In this document: piece by piece, positions 32,197-40,517 of the stretch
How positions within the stretch are numbered: the first letter of the stretch is position 1
How the letters are laid out: every line of letters begins with the position of its first letter
The notes under the pieces: generated by a model
Database searches by the model: none
What the model saw: only the letters and a program-made list of their open reading frames with translations
What the model was told of the DNA's origin: nothing
Origin: Bacillota bacterium
GTDB lineage: Bacteria > Bacillota > Clostridia > Peptostreptococcales > Anaerovoracaceae
Direction of reading: 5' to 3'
Assembly (NCBI GenBank): GCA_017437745.1
Contig: JAFRYI010000007.1
Span: 124,001 to 188,000 of the forward strand
Length of the DNA: 64,000 nucleotides
Program-made: the position numbers and the translations under genes

Positions 32197-33296
32197 TTCT
32201 TCTCTTCTCCGAATCCGCCTTTTTCGCGTATCTCGTCCAGGTAGGAATCGTCTATTACGGACTCTTCGCCGAACAGAGCCATGTTGTTCATCTCCGCGCA
32301 CGCTGCCTCTATCACACGGAACGCTACTACGCAGCCGGAACCTTCTCCGAGCCTCATTCCGAGGTTGAGCCAGGGCGTAAGGCCAAGCGCATCTATCGCG
32401 GTCTTGTATCCGGGCTCGGCGCTTGCGTGCGAGGGGAACATGAAGTCCTTGGCGGCGGGGCAGAGCCTTGCTGCGCACAGAGCGGCGACGACGGAAATGA
32501 AACCGTCTATCACTACCGGGATCCTGCACTCGGCTGCTCCCAGGAATGCTCCGCACATTGCGGCTATGTCCAGTCCGCCCACTTTGGCGATGGTGCCTAT
32601 TACGTCCGAGGGATCCGGCTGTCTGCGCTTAAGCGCTTCTTCCAGGACCTGTCTTTTATGCTCGAAAGCTTCGTCCGTCAGGCCGCCTCCGCGTCCGGTG
32701 GCGGTGCGTATGTCTATGCCTGTCAAGGTGCAGAGGACCGCGGTGCTGGTGGAGGTGTTTCCTATGCCCATCTCGCCTATGCCCAGAACGTCAACGCCGT
32801 CGTGCTCGGCCTGTCTTACCAGCTCGGCGCCGATCAGGATGGCTTTTTCCGCGTCCTCGCGGGTCATCGCGTCTTCCTTAAGGAAGTTCTTTGTTCCGCG
32901 GGATATCTTATAGTCCAGTATGCTCGGGCAGTCGTATTCGTCCGCTATTCCGAGGTCCGCCACCACTACTTCGTCTCCGAAGTATTTTGCCATGGAGGAC
33001 ATTCCCGTAAGGCGCCTGGTCATGTTTACGGCCTGCGCCTTTGTGACGCTTCTGGGCGCGCTGGACACGCCTTCTTCTATTATGCCGTTATCCGCGCACA
33101 TTACGAGCACGCGGAACTTCTCCGGATGGTTCTTCACTTTGCCGGAGACTCCGGCGTATTTAATGCTGATGTCTTCCAGAAGTCCAAGCGACCCCGGCGG
33201 CTTTACCAGCTTTTCCTGTCTCTTTTCTGCCATCTGAACGGCTTCCGCGTACGCGGGCCGTATGCCGTTTATGAGTTTTTCGATCTCTTTGTTCAT
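32193..33296 (-). CDS. cobT: Nicotinate-nucleotide--dimethylbenzimidazole phosphoribosyltransferase
   Basis: A 367-residue enzyme that makes alpha-ribazole phosphate from nicotinate mononucleotide and a benzimidazole-type base, giving the lower ligand of cobalamin. Family blocks are PPGSLGLLEDI near the N-terminus, CADNGIIEEGVSSAP, GIGEMGIGNTSTS and the C-terminal GEGSGCVVAF with the catalytic glutamate. First gene of the cob unit. The ribosome binding site is weak (AGGGAT). No cobalamin riboswitch is present in the short leader. Confidence 0.95.
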   Translation of the reverse strand: MNKEIEKLINGIRPAYAEAVQMAEKRQEKLVKPPGSLGLLEDISIKYAGVSGKVKNHPEKFRVLVMCADNGIIEEGVSSAPRSVTKAQAVNMTRRLTGMSSMAKYFGDEVVVADLGIADEYDCPSILDYKISRGTKNFLKEDAMTREDAEKAILIGAELVRQAEHDGVDVLGIGEMGIGNTSTSTAVLCTLTGIDIRTATGRGGGLTDEAFEHKRQVLEEALKRRQPDPSDVIGTIAKVGGLDIAAMCGAFLGAAECRIPVVIDGFISVVAALCAARLCPAAKDFMFPSHASAEPGYKTAIDALGLTPWLNLGMRLGEGSGCVVAFRVIEAACAEMNNMALFGEESVIDDSYLDEIREKGGFGEEKK

Positions 33297-33331
33297 TACG
33301 ATCCCTGCGTTTTTACATAATAAGACATATT

Positions 33332-33360
33332 ATATTATCATAGGCATTCGGAATAGGCAA
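33332..33360 (-). promoter_or_regulatory. Putative promoter of the cob operon
   Basis: On the minus strand TTGCCT (33355-33360), 17-bp spacer, TAATAT (33332-33337), about 35 nt before the cobT start. Confidence 0.5.
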
Positions 33361-33515
33361 CATCAATGAGCGCCTCCGACTGGCCGGCGCACATGCACAT
33401 GGCTGGATCAGGCAAGGACGTAATAGGTAAGATGACCGGTGTTTTTTCATCTTGAGAAGCTTACGTTAAAATGATATCATATAACATAGAAAAAAATGCT
33501 GTCCGGAGGTTTATC
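33361..33515. other. Intergenic region between cobT and nrfA
   Basis: No gene. It contains a perfect 10-bp palindrome ATGATATCAT (33471-33480) followed by TATAAC (33480-33485), which may be operator and -10 for nrfA. A loose inverted repeat AAGATGA/TCATCTT (33429-33454) lacks a terminator T run. No recognisable FNR-type site. Confidence 0.4.
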
Positions 33516-34799
33516 GTGGATAAAAGAACAAAGAACAAAGATGTACTTATGTGGTTCATCGGGGCAGTCGCTGTTCTGCTTATTATCGCGAGCCTCGGAA
33601 ATGAGATAAGGCTTGCCGGTCTGGAACGTAAAAAGGTCTCGAAGATCTCCGAGATCGCGGTCCCGGAGGTCCCGGACGTCAAAACGGAACGCGCCTACGG
33701 CGTTGTAAGCGCGGCTGAATGGTCCGCGTATTATTCCGACATCTACAAGAGCTACATGGACAACGAGGGGAACACCGGACACGGCGGAGTCCGTGTAAAA
33801 TACACGGAGACCGATCCTGACATACAGACGCTCTACAGCGGCTACGGATTCGCGTACGATTATACGGAGGCGGTAGGGCACAACTATACCCTTAGGGATG
33901 TGGCGGAGACCACCCGTCCTCACAAACTGGCCAACTGCCTTACCTGCAAGACCCCGGACATGACGGCCATGGTCAACGCCTTGGGAACTTCGGTCTACAG
34001 CACGGACTTCGATACGGTATACGCTGCCGTCAGCGAGCCGATAAGCTGCTATAACTGCCACGGCAACACGCCAGGCACCATAGTGATAACCCACGATTAC
34101 ATGGCGGATGCCATGAATGCGGACATAGAAGCTAAGAAGGTCCCCGCGTCCTCCGTTAGCTGCGCGCAGTGCCACATCGAATACTATTTCGATCCTGCCA
34201 CCAAGGCTACCAAGGCGCCGTACAAGGGCGTCGCGGAAGCGGCTCCGGACGCCATTCTGGCTTACTACAACAGCACCGGTTTCTACGATTTCGAGAATCC
34301 GAACACCGGTGTGCAGATGATAAAGGTCCAGCATCCGGAGTTCGAGACCTACTACGGAGAAGGCAGCAAACACAAGGGAATGTACACCTGCGCGGACTGC
34401 CACATGGGCGTATCCTACAACGAAAAGGGCGACCCGTACGCCAACCATTATCTTTCCAGTCCGTTGGACAACAAGGATCTTATAAAGTCCACCTGCAAGA
34501 TGTGCCACACGGATCTTGCGGCTCAGGTAAAGGCCATCCAGGACAACACCACCAAGCGCGAGAAGCAGATCAGCGCCAAGCTTGTGGAGATCAACAAGAA
34601 GCTTGCCGCAGCGATAGAGGGTGAAACGCTTCCGCAGGAGACCATAGATCAGATAAAGGCTCTGGACCGTGACGCGCAGTTCTACTGGGACTTCGTATAC
34701 GTGGAGAACTCCGAGGGCGCTCATAACAGCGCGCTCACGAATTACTGCCTCGACAAGGCCGAAGAACTTGCCGGACAGGCGCTGGATCTCCTTAAATGA
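33516..34799 (+). CDS. nrfA: Pentaheme cytochrome c nitrite reductase (ammonia-forming), catalytic subunit
   Basis: 427 residues if started at GTG 33516, which follows CGGAGG by 7 nt. An upstream in-frame ATG at 33471 lacks a ribosome binding site and lies over the likely promoter. An uncleaved-looking N-terminal helix (about residues 10-28) anchors or exports it. Five haem motifs are in order: CLTCK at 141-145 (the lysine-ligated active-site haem that defines NrfA), CYNCH 178-182, CAQCH 216-220, CADCH 292-296 and CKMCH 327-331. The EYYF after the third haem matches the calcium-ligand region of E. coli NrfA. It reduces nitrite to ammonium in six-electron steps. resB and ccsA follow with overlaps; the usual quinol-oxidising partner NrfH is not encoded here. 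Confidence 0.95.
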   Translation: MDKRTKNKDVLMWFIGAVAVLLIIASLGNEIRLAGLERKKVSKISEIAVPEVPDVKTERAYGVVSAAEWSAYYSDIYKSYMDNEGNTGHGGVRVKYTETDPDIQTLYSGYGFAYDYTEAVGHNYTLRDVAETTRPHKLANCLTCKTPDMTAMVNALGTSVYSTDFDTVYAAVSEPISCYNCHGNTPGTIVITHDYMADAMNADIEAKKVPASSVSCAQCHIEYYFDPATKATKAPYKGVAEAAPDAILAYYNSTGFYDFENPNTGVQMIKVQHPEFETYYGEGSKHKGMYTCADCHMGVSYNEKGDPYANHYLSSPLDNKDLIKSTCKMCHTDLAAQVKAIQDNTTKREKQISAKLVEINKKLAAAIEGETLPQETIDQIKALDRDAQFYWDFVYVENSEGAHNSALTNYCLDKAEELAGQALDLLK

Positions 34800-35896
34800 C
34801 CGGTCCGATGGACGGGGCACCGGATCATAAGGCCGGAAAAGGAAAGAACAGACCGCAAGGCTGGCTGCGTTTTCTCAAGAGCATGCAGTTCAGCTTTGTT
34901 TTGTTGTTCATAATAGCTGCGGCATGCGTGGCGGGGAGCGTCATCCCGCAGGGTTCCCCGGAGGCCGCCTACCGGCAGCTCTACGGAGATACCTGGGCTA
35001 AGATCATAATTGAATTGAACCTGGACCATGTATTTACCTGCTGGTGGTTCGTTCTGCTTACGGCGCTGCTGTGCGTCAATCTCATACTATGCAGCGTTTC
35101 GCGTTTTCCGGCGGTCCTGAAAGCGTGGAAAGCGTCAGGCAAAAAGAGCATAGGCATGTGGGGCAGCTGGATAACGCACCTGGGGATGCTGCTCCTGATA
35201 ATCAGTTTCGCGGCAGGGCAGTATACCTCCCGGGAGGAGACCGTTTACGGCATAGCGGGCAGTACGCAGCCTCTCGGCAGCACCGGCCTTTCTGTAACCA
35301 TCGACAGTTTCGACGTCAGCCTCCGAGAGGATAACACCGTGGAACAGTACACCGCGGGCCTTACCGTAAGCGACGCGTCGGGAAACAGTAAAAGCGGCAC
35401 GGCTTCCGTCAATCATCCCTTCGACGCTTTCGGCTACAGCTTCTATCAGGACAGCATGGGCTGGGCGACCTACGTGGACATATACAAAAGCGGCGTGCAG
35501 GTAAAGACGGATCTGATCTGCGCGGGCGAATACACCTTCCCCAACGAACTGCCGAGCCTGGTCCTGATGTTCAACAAGTTCTACCCGGATCTGGCCAGAA
35601 ACGAAGACGGCAGCTACTACAGTAAAACACCTCTGCCGGATAACCCGCACGCGCTGTACAGCGTCTACTACGACGGGTCGGTGCTGGGCATGGGGCTTGC
35701 GGCGCCGGGCACATCGATAGACTGCAACGAATACAGTTTTGTAATGCGCGACCCCTGCGAGTACACGCTTATAGTCGCGAAACACGATCCGCTTGGCTGG
35801 CTGGTCGGTGTTTCGGCGTTCGTGCTGCTGGCGGGTCTGTTCATATCCTTTTATGTGAGACCCTGGGAAAAGAAGAGGACTCAGAATGCAGAATAA
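34796..35896 (+). CDS. resB: Cytochrome c biogenesis protein ResB (System II, CcsB/Ccs1)
   Basis: A 366-residue membrane protein. Three N-terminal transmembrane helices (about 33-52, 77-98 and 121-140, the last GSWITHLGMLLLIISFAAG with a conserved His) are followed by a large extracytoplasmic domain, then a final helix near residue 335-355 and a basic tail. It works with CcsA to deliver and attach haem to the CxxCH motifs of exported cytochromes. Its start overlaps the nrfA stop by 4 nt, so its main client is probably NrfA. Length is on the short side for ResB. Confidence 0.92.
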   Translation: MTGPMDGAPDHKAGKGKNRPQGWLRFLKSMQFSFVLLFIIAAACVAGSVIPQGSPEAAYRQLYGDTWAKIIIELNLDHVFTCWWFVLLTALLCVNLILCSVSRFPAVLKAWKASGKKSIGMWGSWITHLGMLLLIISFAAGQYTSREETVYGIAGSTQPLGSTGLSVTIDSFDVSLREDNTVEQYTAGLTVSDASGNSKSGTASVNHPFDAFGYSFYQDSMGWATYVDIYKSGVQVKTDLICAGEYTFPNELPSLVLMFNKFYPDLARNEDGSYYSKTPLPDNPHALYSVYYDGSVLGMGLAAPGTSIDCNEYSFVMRDPCEYTLIVAKHDPLGWLVGVSAFVLLAGLFISFYVRPWEKKRTQNAE

Positions 35897-36710
35897 TACA
35901 CTGGGCAACATCGAAAGCATAGGTTTCATGGCGCTTCTCATCCTGTATTTCGCGGGAAGCGTGCTCTATTTCATCTATGCCGGAGCGAAGAAAGAAAAGG
36001 CTGCGCGGGCCGGATATCTACTGGTGTTCGCGGGTTTTATCGTACACACTCTGTGTATCATCGCCAGAGGCGTAAACGCCGGAAGACTGCCGCTCACCAA
36101 TCAGTTCGAGTTCGCGTCGGCCTTCGCCTGGGGCATAGCGATCTGCTTCCTCGTATTCGTAAAAAAGTTCAGATTCGACGCTCTGGGCATGGTGGTGGCA
36201 CCGCTCATATTCCTGGTGGCGGGCTATGCTTTCATGCAGAACAGGGAGATAAACTCGCTGATGCCGGCGCTCCAGAGCGGATGGCTGGGATTCCACGTCT
36301 GCACGGCGATAATCGCCTACGGCGGTTTCGGAGTGGCTTTCGGGGTGGCGCTTTTCTTCCTTCTGAAAGGAAAGCTTAAAGGATCGCTTTCGGAACGCAT
36401 CCCGGACGAGAAGACGCTGGACAACATCATCTACAGGGCCGTCTCGTTAGGTTTTCTGTTCCTTACGCTCTGCATGATAACAGGCGCCATCTGGGCGAAG
36501 CGTGCCTGGGGGAGCTACTGGAACTGGGACCCCAAGGAGACGTGGAGCCTCATCACATGGATCATCTACGCGATCTTTCTGCATCTTCGCCTGCGCGGGG
36601 CGGTGTCCGGCAGAAAAGCCGCGGTACTTGCAGTCGTCGGATTCGTCTGCGTGATCTTTACCTACGTCGGAGTCAATCTCCTGCTCCCCGGCCTGCACAG
36701 TTACGCTTAA
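35886..36710 (+). CDS. ccsA: Cytochrome c biogenesis protein CcsA (System II haem exporter)
   Basis: A 274-residue polytopic protein with about eight hydrophobic helices. The tryptophan-rich haem-handling WWD signature is AWGSYWNWDPKETWSLITW, near residue 200-218, with conserved histidines in the flanking helices (GFIVHTLC, LHLRLRGA). It overlaps resB by 11 nt, giving a compact nrfA-resB-ccsA cassette. No thioredoxin-like ResA/CcsX is encoded nearby, so the reductant for apocytochrome cysteines must come from elsewhere. Confidence 0.93.
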   Translation: MQNNTLGNIESIGFMALLILYFAGSVLYFIYAGAKKEKAARAGYLLVFAGFIVHTLCIIARGVNAGRLPLTNQFEFASAFAWGIAICFLVFVKKFRFDALGMVVAPLIFLVAGYAFMQNREINSLMPALQSGWLGFHVCTAIIAYGGFGVAFGVALFFLLKGKLKGSLSERIPDEKTLDNIIYRAVSLGFLFLTLCMITGAIWAKRAWGSYWNWDPKETWSLITWIIYAIFLHLRLRGAVSGRKAAVLAVVGFVCVIFTYVGVNLLLPGLHSYA

Positions 36711-36839
36711 GCTCCGTAATGCCGGCAAACATCAGTTTCATTTCTTAGTAGCATGACTGTTTTTTTTGTGTTATAGTGTATAGAACTATTAGTAATAATT
36801 GTTTGCAACGCATTAAATATACAGACTAAGGAGGTCTAA

Positions 36840-38024
36840 ATGATCGATCTTTTCGAAAAGTGCCCGCAGTTTACGATAGCCAACGAATACAGGGAACTGG
36901 GCATTTACAATTTCTTCCACGCGCTGGAATCCAGGCAGGATACGGAAGTAATAATGGAAGGTAAGCGCCGCATAATGCTCGGCTCCAACAACTACCTGGG
37001 GCTTACGATAAACGACGAGATCATTCAGGCAGGTCTGGATGCCCTTAAACAGTACGGAACAGGCTGCTCCGGTTCGCGCTTCCTTAACGGAACGCTGCAG
37101 CTCCACCTGGAACTGGAGGCGGAACTGGCGAAATTCCTCCGCAAGGAAGCTGTGGTAACGTTCTCCACGGGATTCCAGAGCAATCTGGGAATAATAAGCG
37201 CCATAGTCGGACGCCACGATTATGTCATATGCGACAAGGAGAACCACGCGTCCATCTACGACGGATGCAGGCTCAGTTACGGCACCATGCTGCGCTACAA
37301 GCACAACGACATGGAGGACCTGGAAAAGCAGCTCCAGAAAGTTCCCGATAACTGCGGATGCCTCATCGTCACGGACGGCGTATTCTCCATGGGCGGCGAC
37401 ATAGCCAACCTCCCGGAGATATGCAGACTTGCCGAAAAGTACGGCGCCCGCGTAATGGTGGACGACGCTCACGGCATGGGCGTTATAGGCGAGGGCGGAC
37501 GCGGTACCGCAAGCTACTACGGACTGGAAGACAAGGTGGACATCTACATGGGCACCTTCTCCAAGTCCCTGGCTTCGCTGGGCGGCTACATGGCTTCCTC
37601 CGAGATGGTTGCGGACTACGTTAAGCACAATTCCAGACCGTTCATGTTCTCGGCTTCCATGCCTCCGGCCACCGCTGCCGTTGCGCTGGCCGCGCTCAGG
37701 CACCTGGAGGCTCATCCGGAACTGCCCAAGAGGCTGATCGAGATCTCCAACTACTTCAGAAAGTGCCTTACGGACCGCGGAATAAAGATACGCCAGTCCG
37801 AAACACCCATAGTTCCTATATACACCTACGAGCCCATCCCCACGCTTACCATAGCCAAGGAGCTCTACGACCGCGGTGTGTACGTCAACAGCTCGCTGCC
37901 TCCGGCCGCCGCTCCGCACGAGTGCCTGCTGCGCACAAGCCTCATGGCTTCGCACACGGAAGCGCTCTGCGACGAGGCGTCGGACATAATCCGCGACGTC
38001 CTGAAGAAGTTCGAGATAATCTAA
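36840..38024 (+). CDS. Alpha-oxoamine synthase family PLP enzyme, serine palmitoyltransferase-like
   Basis: A 394-residue fold-type I PLP enzyme. The internal aldimine lysine is Lys242 in GTFSKSLASLGGY. His136 in KENHASI stacks on PLP, and VDDAHG at 207-212 binds the pyridine nitrogen. The family condenses an amino acid with an acyl-CoA (KBL, BioF, HemA, SPT). The N-terminal stretch GIYNFFHALESRQDTEVIMEG and the GTGCSGSRFLNGTLQLHLELE block look most like serine palmitoyltransferases and their relatives, not like BioF or KBL. It is a single gene after AGGAGGT, without biotin or threonine genes nearby. The product could be a long-chain keto-amine lipid; that is inference. Confidence 0.85.
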   Translation: MIDLFEKCPQFTIANEYRELGIYNFFHALESRQDTEVIMEGKRRIMLGSNNYLGLTINDEIIQAGLDALKQYGTGCSGSRFLNGTLQLHLELEAELAKFLRKEAVVTFSTGFQSNLGIISAIVGRHDYVICDKENHASIYDGCRLSYGTMLRYKHNDMEDLEKQLQKVPDNCGCLIVTDGVFSMGGDIANLPEICRLAEKYGARVMVDDAHGMGVIGEGGRGTASYYGLEDKVDIYMGTFSKSLASLGGYMASSEMVADYVKHNSRPFMFSASMPPATAAVALAALRHLEAHPELPKRLIEISNYFRKCLTDRGIKIRQSETPIVPIYTYEPIPTLTIAKELYDRGVYVNSSLPPAAAPHECLLRTSLMASHTEALCDEASDIIRDVLKKFEII

Positions 38025-38054
38025 GTCTGTACCGTTTCGACCTTCCGAAAGTGG

Positions 38055-38060
38055 TATAAT
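38055..38060 (+). promoter_or_regulatory. TATAAT box 99 nt before the surface-protein gene
   Basis: A perfect -10 hexamer preceded by a poor -35. A transcript from here would meet the hairpin at 38086 within about 20-45 nt, so the site may be a chance match or the start of an attenuated leader. Confidence 0.3.
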
Positions 38061-38085
38061 TGTGACAGTAAAAAAGCGCTGATCC

Positions 38086-38113
38086 AAGGCCGCCCCTAAC
38101 CGGGCGGTCTTTT
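38086..38113 (+). terminator. Terminator after the PLP enzyme gene
   Basis: aaggccgccc (38086-38095) pairs with gggcggtctt (38102-38111), one G-U, loop ctaacc, followed by TTTT. It most likely ends the 36840-38024 transcript. Confidence 0.8.
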
Positions 38114-38158
38114 GTTTCGGGGGACTGCCGGCATATCGTTTTCGGAAGGAGAATAAAG

Positions 38159-40444
38159 ATGAAAAAAGGGATCAGAGAGCTGTTAAGGGGAACGGCTGCG
38201 ATCGCGCTGCTGGCATTGCTTCTGTTGGTTCTGCCGGCGGGAGCGGACGCCGCGGAAGGTGTTTCGGGGACGCTCACGGAAGCCGTCTGCGACAGCATAG
38301 TTCAGTCGTTCGGCTACGACAACAATTTCGTGTTCAGGGCGTCGGATACTGGGGAGCTTCTGCAGGGATACTGCATGGAGGCCGCCAAGCATTCGGTGAT
38401 ACAGCCGGGCTGGAAGGCGTCCGCGGAAGAGGTGGGCGGCAGTCTGCGCGTGCTGATGTACATGGCGTGGCAGAACGGGTGGTCCGCGTCCGACTTTCCC
38501 TGGAACTACATAGTTGCAAGGACGGCGGACTGTCTGCGGAGGGGCGTTACTGTCTACGACGCCGCGGCCTCATCCACAAGGGAGAACGGTCAGGCTCTGC
38601 TGGACCAGGTGCTGGCGTACGGCGGGTCCGTGCCAATATCGTTCCGGGCTTACAGGTTAAGCTACAACGCAAACCGTCAGGATGTGCTGACCTACAGGAT
38701 AGAGCCGGTGCCGGGGCAGATCAGGATAGTCAAGAGCTCGTCCGACGAGTCGCTGTCCGCGGGGAATCCGTTCTACGGCCTCGAAGGCGCGGTGTTCGGC
38801 GTATACGCCGCGAGAGAAGAGGCTCAGGCAGCTTCGTATCAGAACGCGGGAGCTCCGGCGGCCCTGCTTGCCGCAGGCGCTGACGGTACCACTCCTGTGA
38901 GCGGAGATCTGGACGCCGGGACCTACTACGTAAAGGAGCTGAAGGCGCCGAAAGGCTACGCGCTGAACGACGACGTGTCCGAAGTCCGCGTCGAGGAAGG
39001 AGAAGTCTCCGTGGTACGGATATCAGATGCTCCTCTTTCTGCTCCGGTGGATCTTCTGCTGCAGAAGCGCGATTCCCGGACAGGCCTTTCCGAGCCTCAG
39101 GGCGCGGGGTCGCTGGCCGGAGCGGAATACACCGTAAGTTTCTACGCAGGAGCCGACGCGTCCGGGACGCCCGCAAGGACCTGGGTCTTCAGGACGGACG
39201 AACAAGGCAGGATACTGTTCCGCGAAGAATACAAGGTGTCCGGTCCGGCGCTCTTCAGAGACACTTCCGGGGCTTACTCGCTGCCCGCGGGCACGCTTAC
39301 GGTAAAGGAAACAAGACCTCCTGAGGGGTATCTGACCGACGAAACGGTTCATACGGTCCGCATCGTTTTGGGTGAGAACGGTACGCTTAGGCCGGACAGG
39401 GCCGCAGCAGTCAGAAGCGGAGCGTGGAACCTGGATCCGGTGTCCGACGAGGAGATATCGAGCTCCGGTTATCTGGAAATAAAGAAGACGGACGCTGAGA
39501 CAGGGGAGACGCCTCAGGGCGGGACTTCCTTCGAGGGTATCGAGTTCGCCGTAAAGCTTGCCGGACACCCGGACAACGCTCCGTACGTAACTGTCGGCGG
39601 CGCTGAGTACCGGCAGGGCCAGACGATAATTACGATCACGACCGGACCCGACGGGACGGCGCGTACGCCCGAGGGCCTGCTGCCTTACGCGTACTATACG
39701 GTAGAAGAGGTCTTCGTCCCGGAATCCTGCGGAATGATATGCGAAGGATGGTCGGCCGACGTGTTCCTGTCCGGCGGCGCGGTATATGAGACCGCTGTAA
39801 ACAGAACGGTGCGGGGAGGCGTCGGCTTTGCCAAAACGGATGCCGGCACAGGCCTTGCGGAGCCCTGGGAGGGCGGCAGCCTCAAAGGTGCGGAGATAAG
39901 CGTCTACAGCGACTGCGACGGTCCGGTGATCGTCGGCGGAACGGTATATGAAAAGGGCGATAAGGTGATGACGCTTACGACGGACAGGAGAGGCCGCTGC
40001 GCCACGGATCCTGACGCGCTGCCCTACGGCAGGTACTACGCCGTTGAGACCAAGGCCAGCCCGGGATACTTTCTGAACAGTGGCTGGCGGGCGGAGTTCT
40101 CTATAGAAGAAGACGGAGTAATCGTGGAGGCGGAGGTCCTGCCGGAGACTCCGGACATTCCCGAACCCGAACCGGAACCTGAACCCGAGCCTGAACCCGA
40201 ACCGGAGCCGGAACCTGAGCCCGAGCCGGAACCGCAACCTGAGCCCGAGCCGGAACCGGAACCGGAGCCCGAGCCCGAACCGGAGCAAGAACCGGAACCG
40301 CAACCTGAACCCGAACCGGAACCGGAGCCCGACCCGGACATACCGGACACCGGCGACCGCTCGGCGATCGTAATGTATGTCGCGGGAACGGCCGTGCCGG
40401 TCGTTCTTCTTGCGGGCCTGGCCATAGGAAAGAAAAAGAAGTGA
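38159..40444 (+). CDS. Sortase-anchored surface protein with SpaA/Cna-B repeats and a Pro-Glu stalk
   Basis: A 761-residue cell-wall protein. Signal peptide at 1-31 (ends GADAA). The N-terminal domain, about 35-185, contains Cys44, Cys72 and Cys125 and resembles the head domain of thioester-type adhesins, but I cannot see the usual Gln partner motif. Four SpaA-type domains follow, each beginning with a Lys strand and ending in a Glu strand: about 187-295 (ending [10 protein letters not shown]), 300-400 ([10 protein letters not shown]), 439-535 ([10 protein letters not shown]) and 556-670 (VETKASPGY). The Lys-Glu layout suggests internal isopeptide bonds. A Pro-Glu repeat of about 57 residues spans the wall, then the sorting signal IPDTG (728-732), a transmembrane helix and KKKK. 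No sortase or pilin partner is in the window. Confidence 0.9.
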   Translation: MKKGIRELLRGTAAIALLALLLLVLPAGADAAEGVSGTLTEAVCDSIVQSFGYDNNFVFRASDTGELLQGYCMEAAKHSVIQPGWKASAEEVGGSLRVLMYMAWQNGWSASDFPWNYIVARTADCLRRGVTVYDAAASSTRENGQALLDQVLAYGGSVPISFRAYRLSYNANRQDVLTYRIEPVPGQIRIVKSSSDESLSAGNPFYGLEGAVFGVYAAREEAQAASYQNAGAPAALLAAGADGTTPVSGDLDAGTYYVKELKAPKGYALNDDVSEVRVEEGEVSVVRISDAPLSAPVDLLLQKRDSRTGLSEPQGAGSLAGAEYTVSFYAGADASGTPARTWVFRTDEQGRILFREEYKVSGPALFRDTSGAYSLPAGTLTVKETRPPEGYLTDETVHTVRIVLGENGTLRPDRAAAVRSGAWNLDPVSDEEISSSGYLEIKKTDAETGETPQGGTSFEGIEFAVKLAGHPDNAPYVTVGGAEYRQGQTIITITTGPDGTARTPEGLLPYAYYTVEEVFVPESCGMICEGWSADVFLSGGAVYETAVNRTVRGGVGFAKTDAGTGLAEPWEGGSLKGAEISVYSDCDGPVIVGGTVYEKGDKVMTLTTDRRGRCATDPDALPYGRYYAVETKASPGYFLNSGWRAEFSIEEDGVIVEAEVLPETPDIPEPEPEPEPEPEPEPEPEPEPEPEPQPEPEPEPEPEPEPEPEQEPEPQPEPEPEPEPDPDIPDTGDRSAIVMYVAGTAVPVVLLAGLAIGKKKK
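40160..40330 (+). repeat. 6-bp-period repeat encoding a Pro-Glu stalk
   Basis: About 28 tandem CC(C/G/T)-GA(A/G) units encode alternating Pro-Glu with three Gln substitutions (Q replacing E or P). Codons vary between units, so the tract is not perfectly slippable, but its copy number may differ between strains. Confidence 0.9.
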
Positions 40445-40470
40445 CGAAAAAAGGCCCCGCGATCTCCGAT

Positions 40471-40499
40471 AAAAAAGGCCCCGCGAATATCGCGGGGCC
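40471..40499 (-). terminator. Terminator of the CoA-transferase gene (also ends the surface-protein gene)
   Basis: GGCCCCGCG (40477-40485) with CGCGGGGCC (40491-40499), a perfect 9-bp stem, loop aatat; on the minus strand it is followed by TTTTTT. The left arm with its A run (aaaaaaggccccgcga) is present a second time at 40447-40462, so two alternative left arms can pair with the single right arm. Confidence 0.88.
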
Positions 40500-40517
40500 G
40501 CTTTGTCAGCGTTGGTC

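Noticed and set aside
33297..33470. Cobalamin riboswitch upstream of cobT
   Set aside because: The leader to the predicted start site is only about 30 nt, and the conserved riboswitch core sequences are not found in the region.
33471..33515. Upstream ATG as the nrfA start
   Set aside because: No ribosome binding site precedes it, and it lies over a palindrome and -10-like sequence; GTG 33516 has CGGAGG at good distance.
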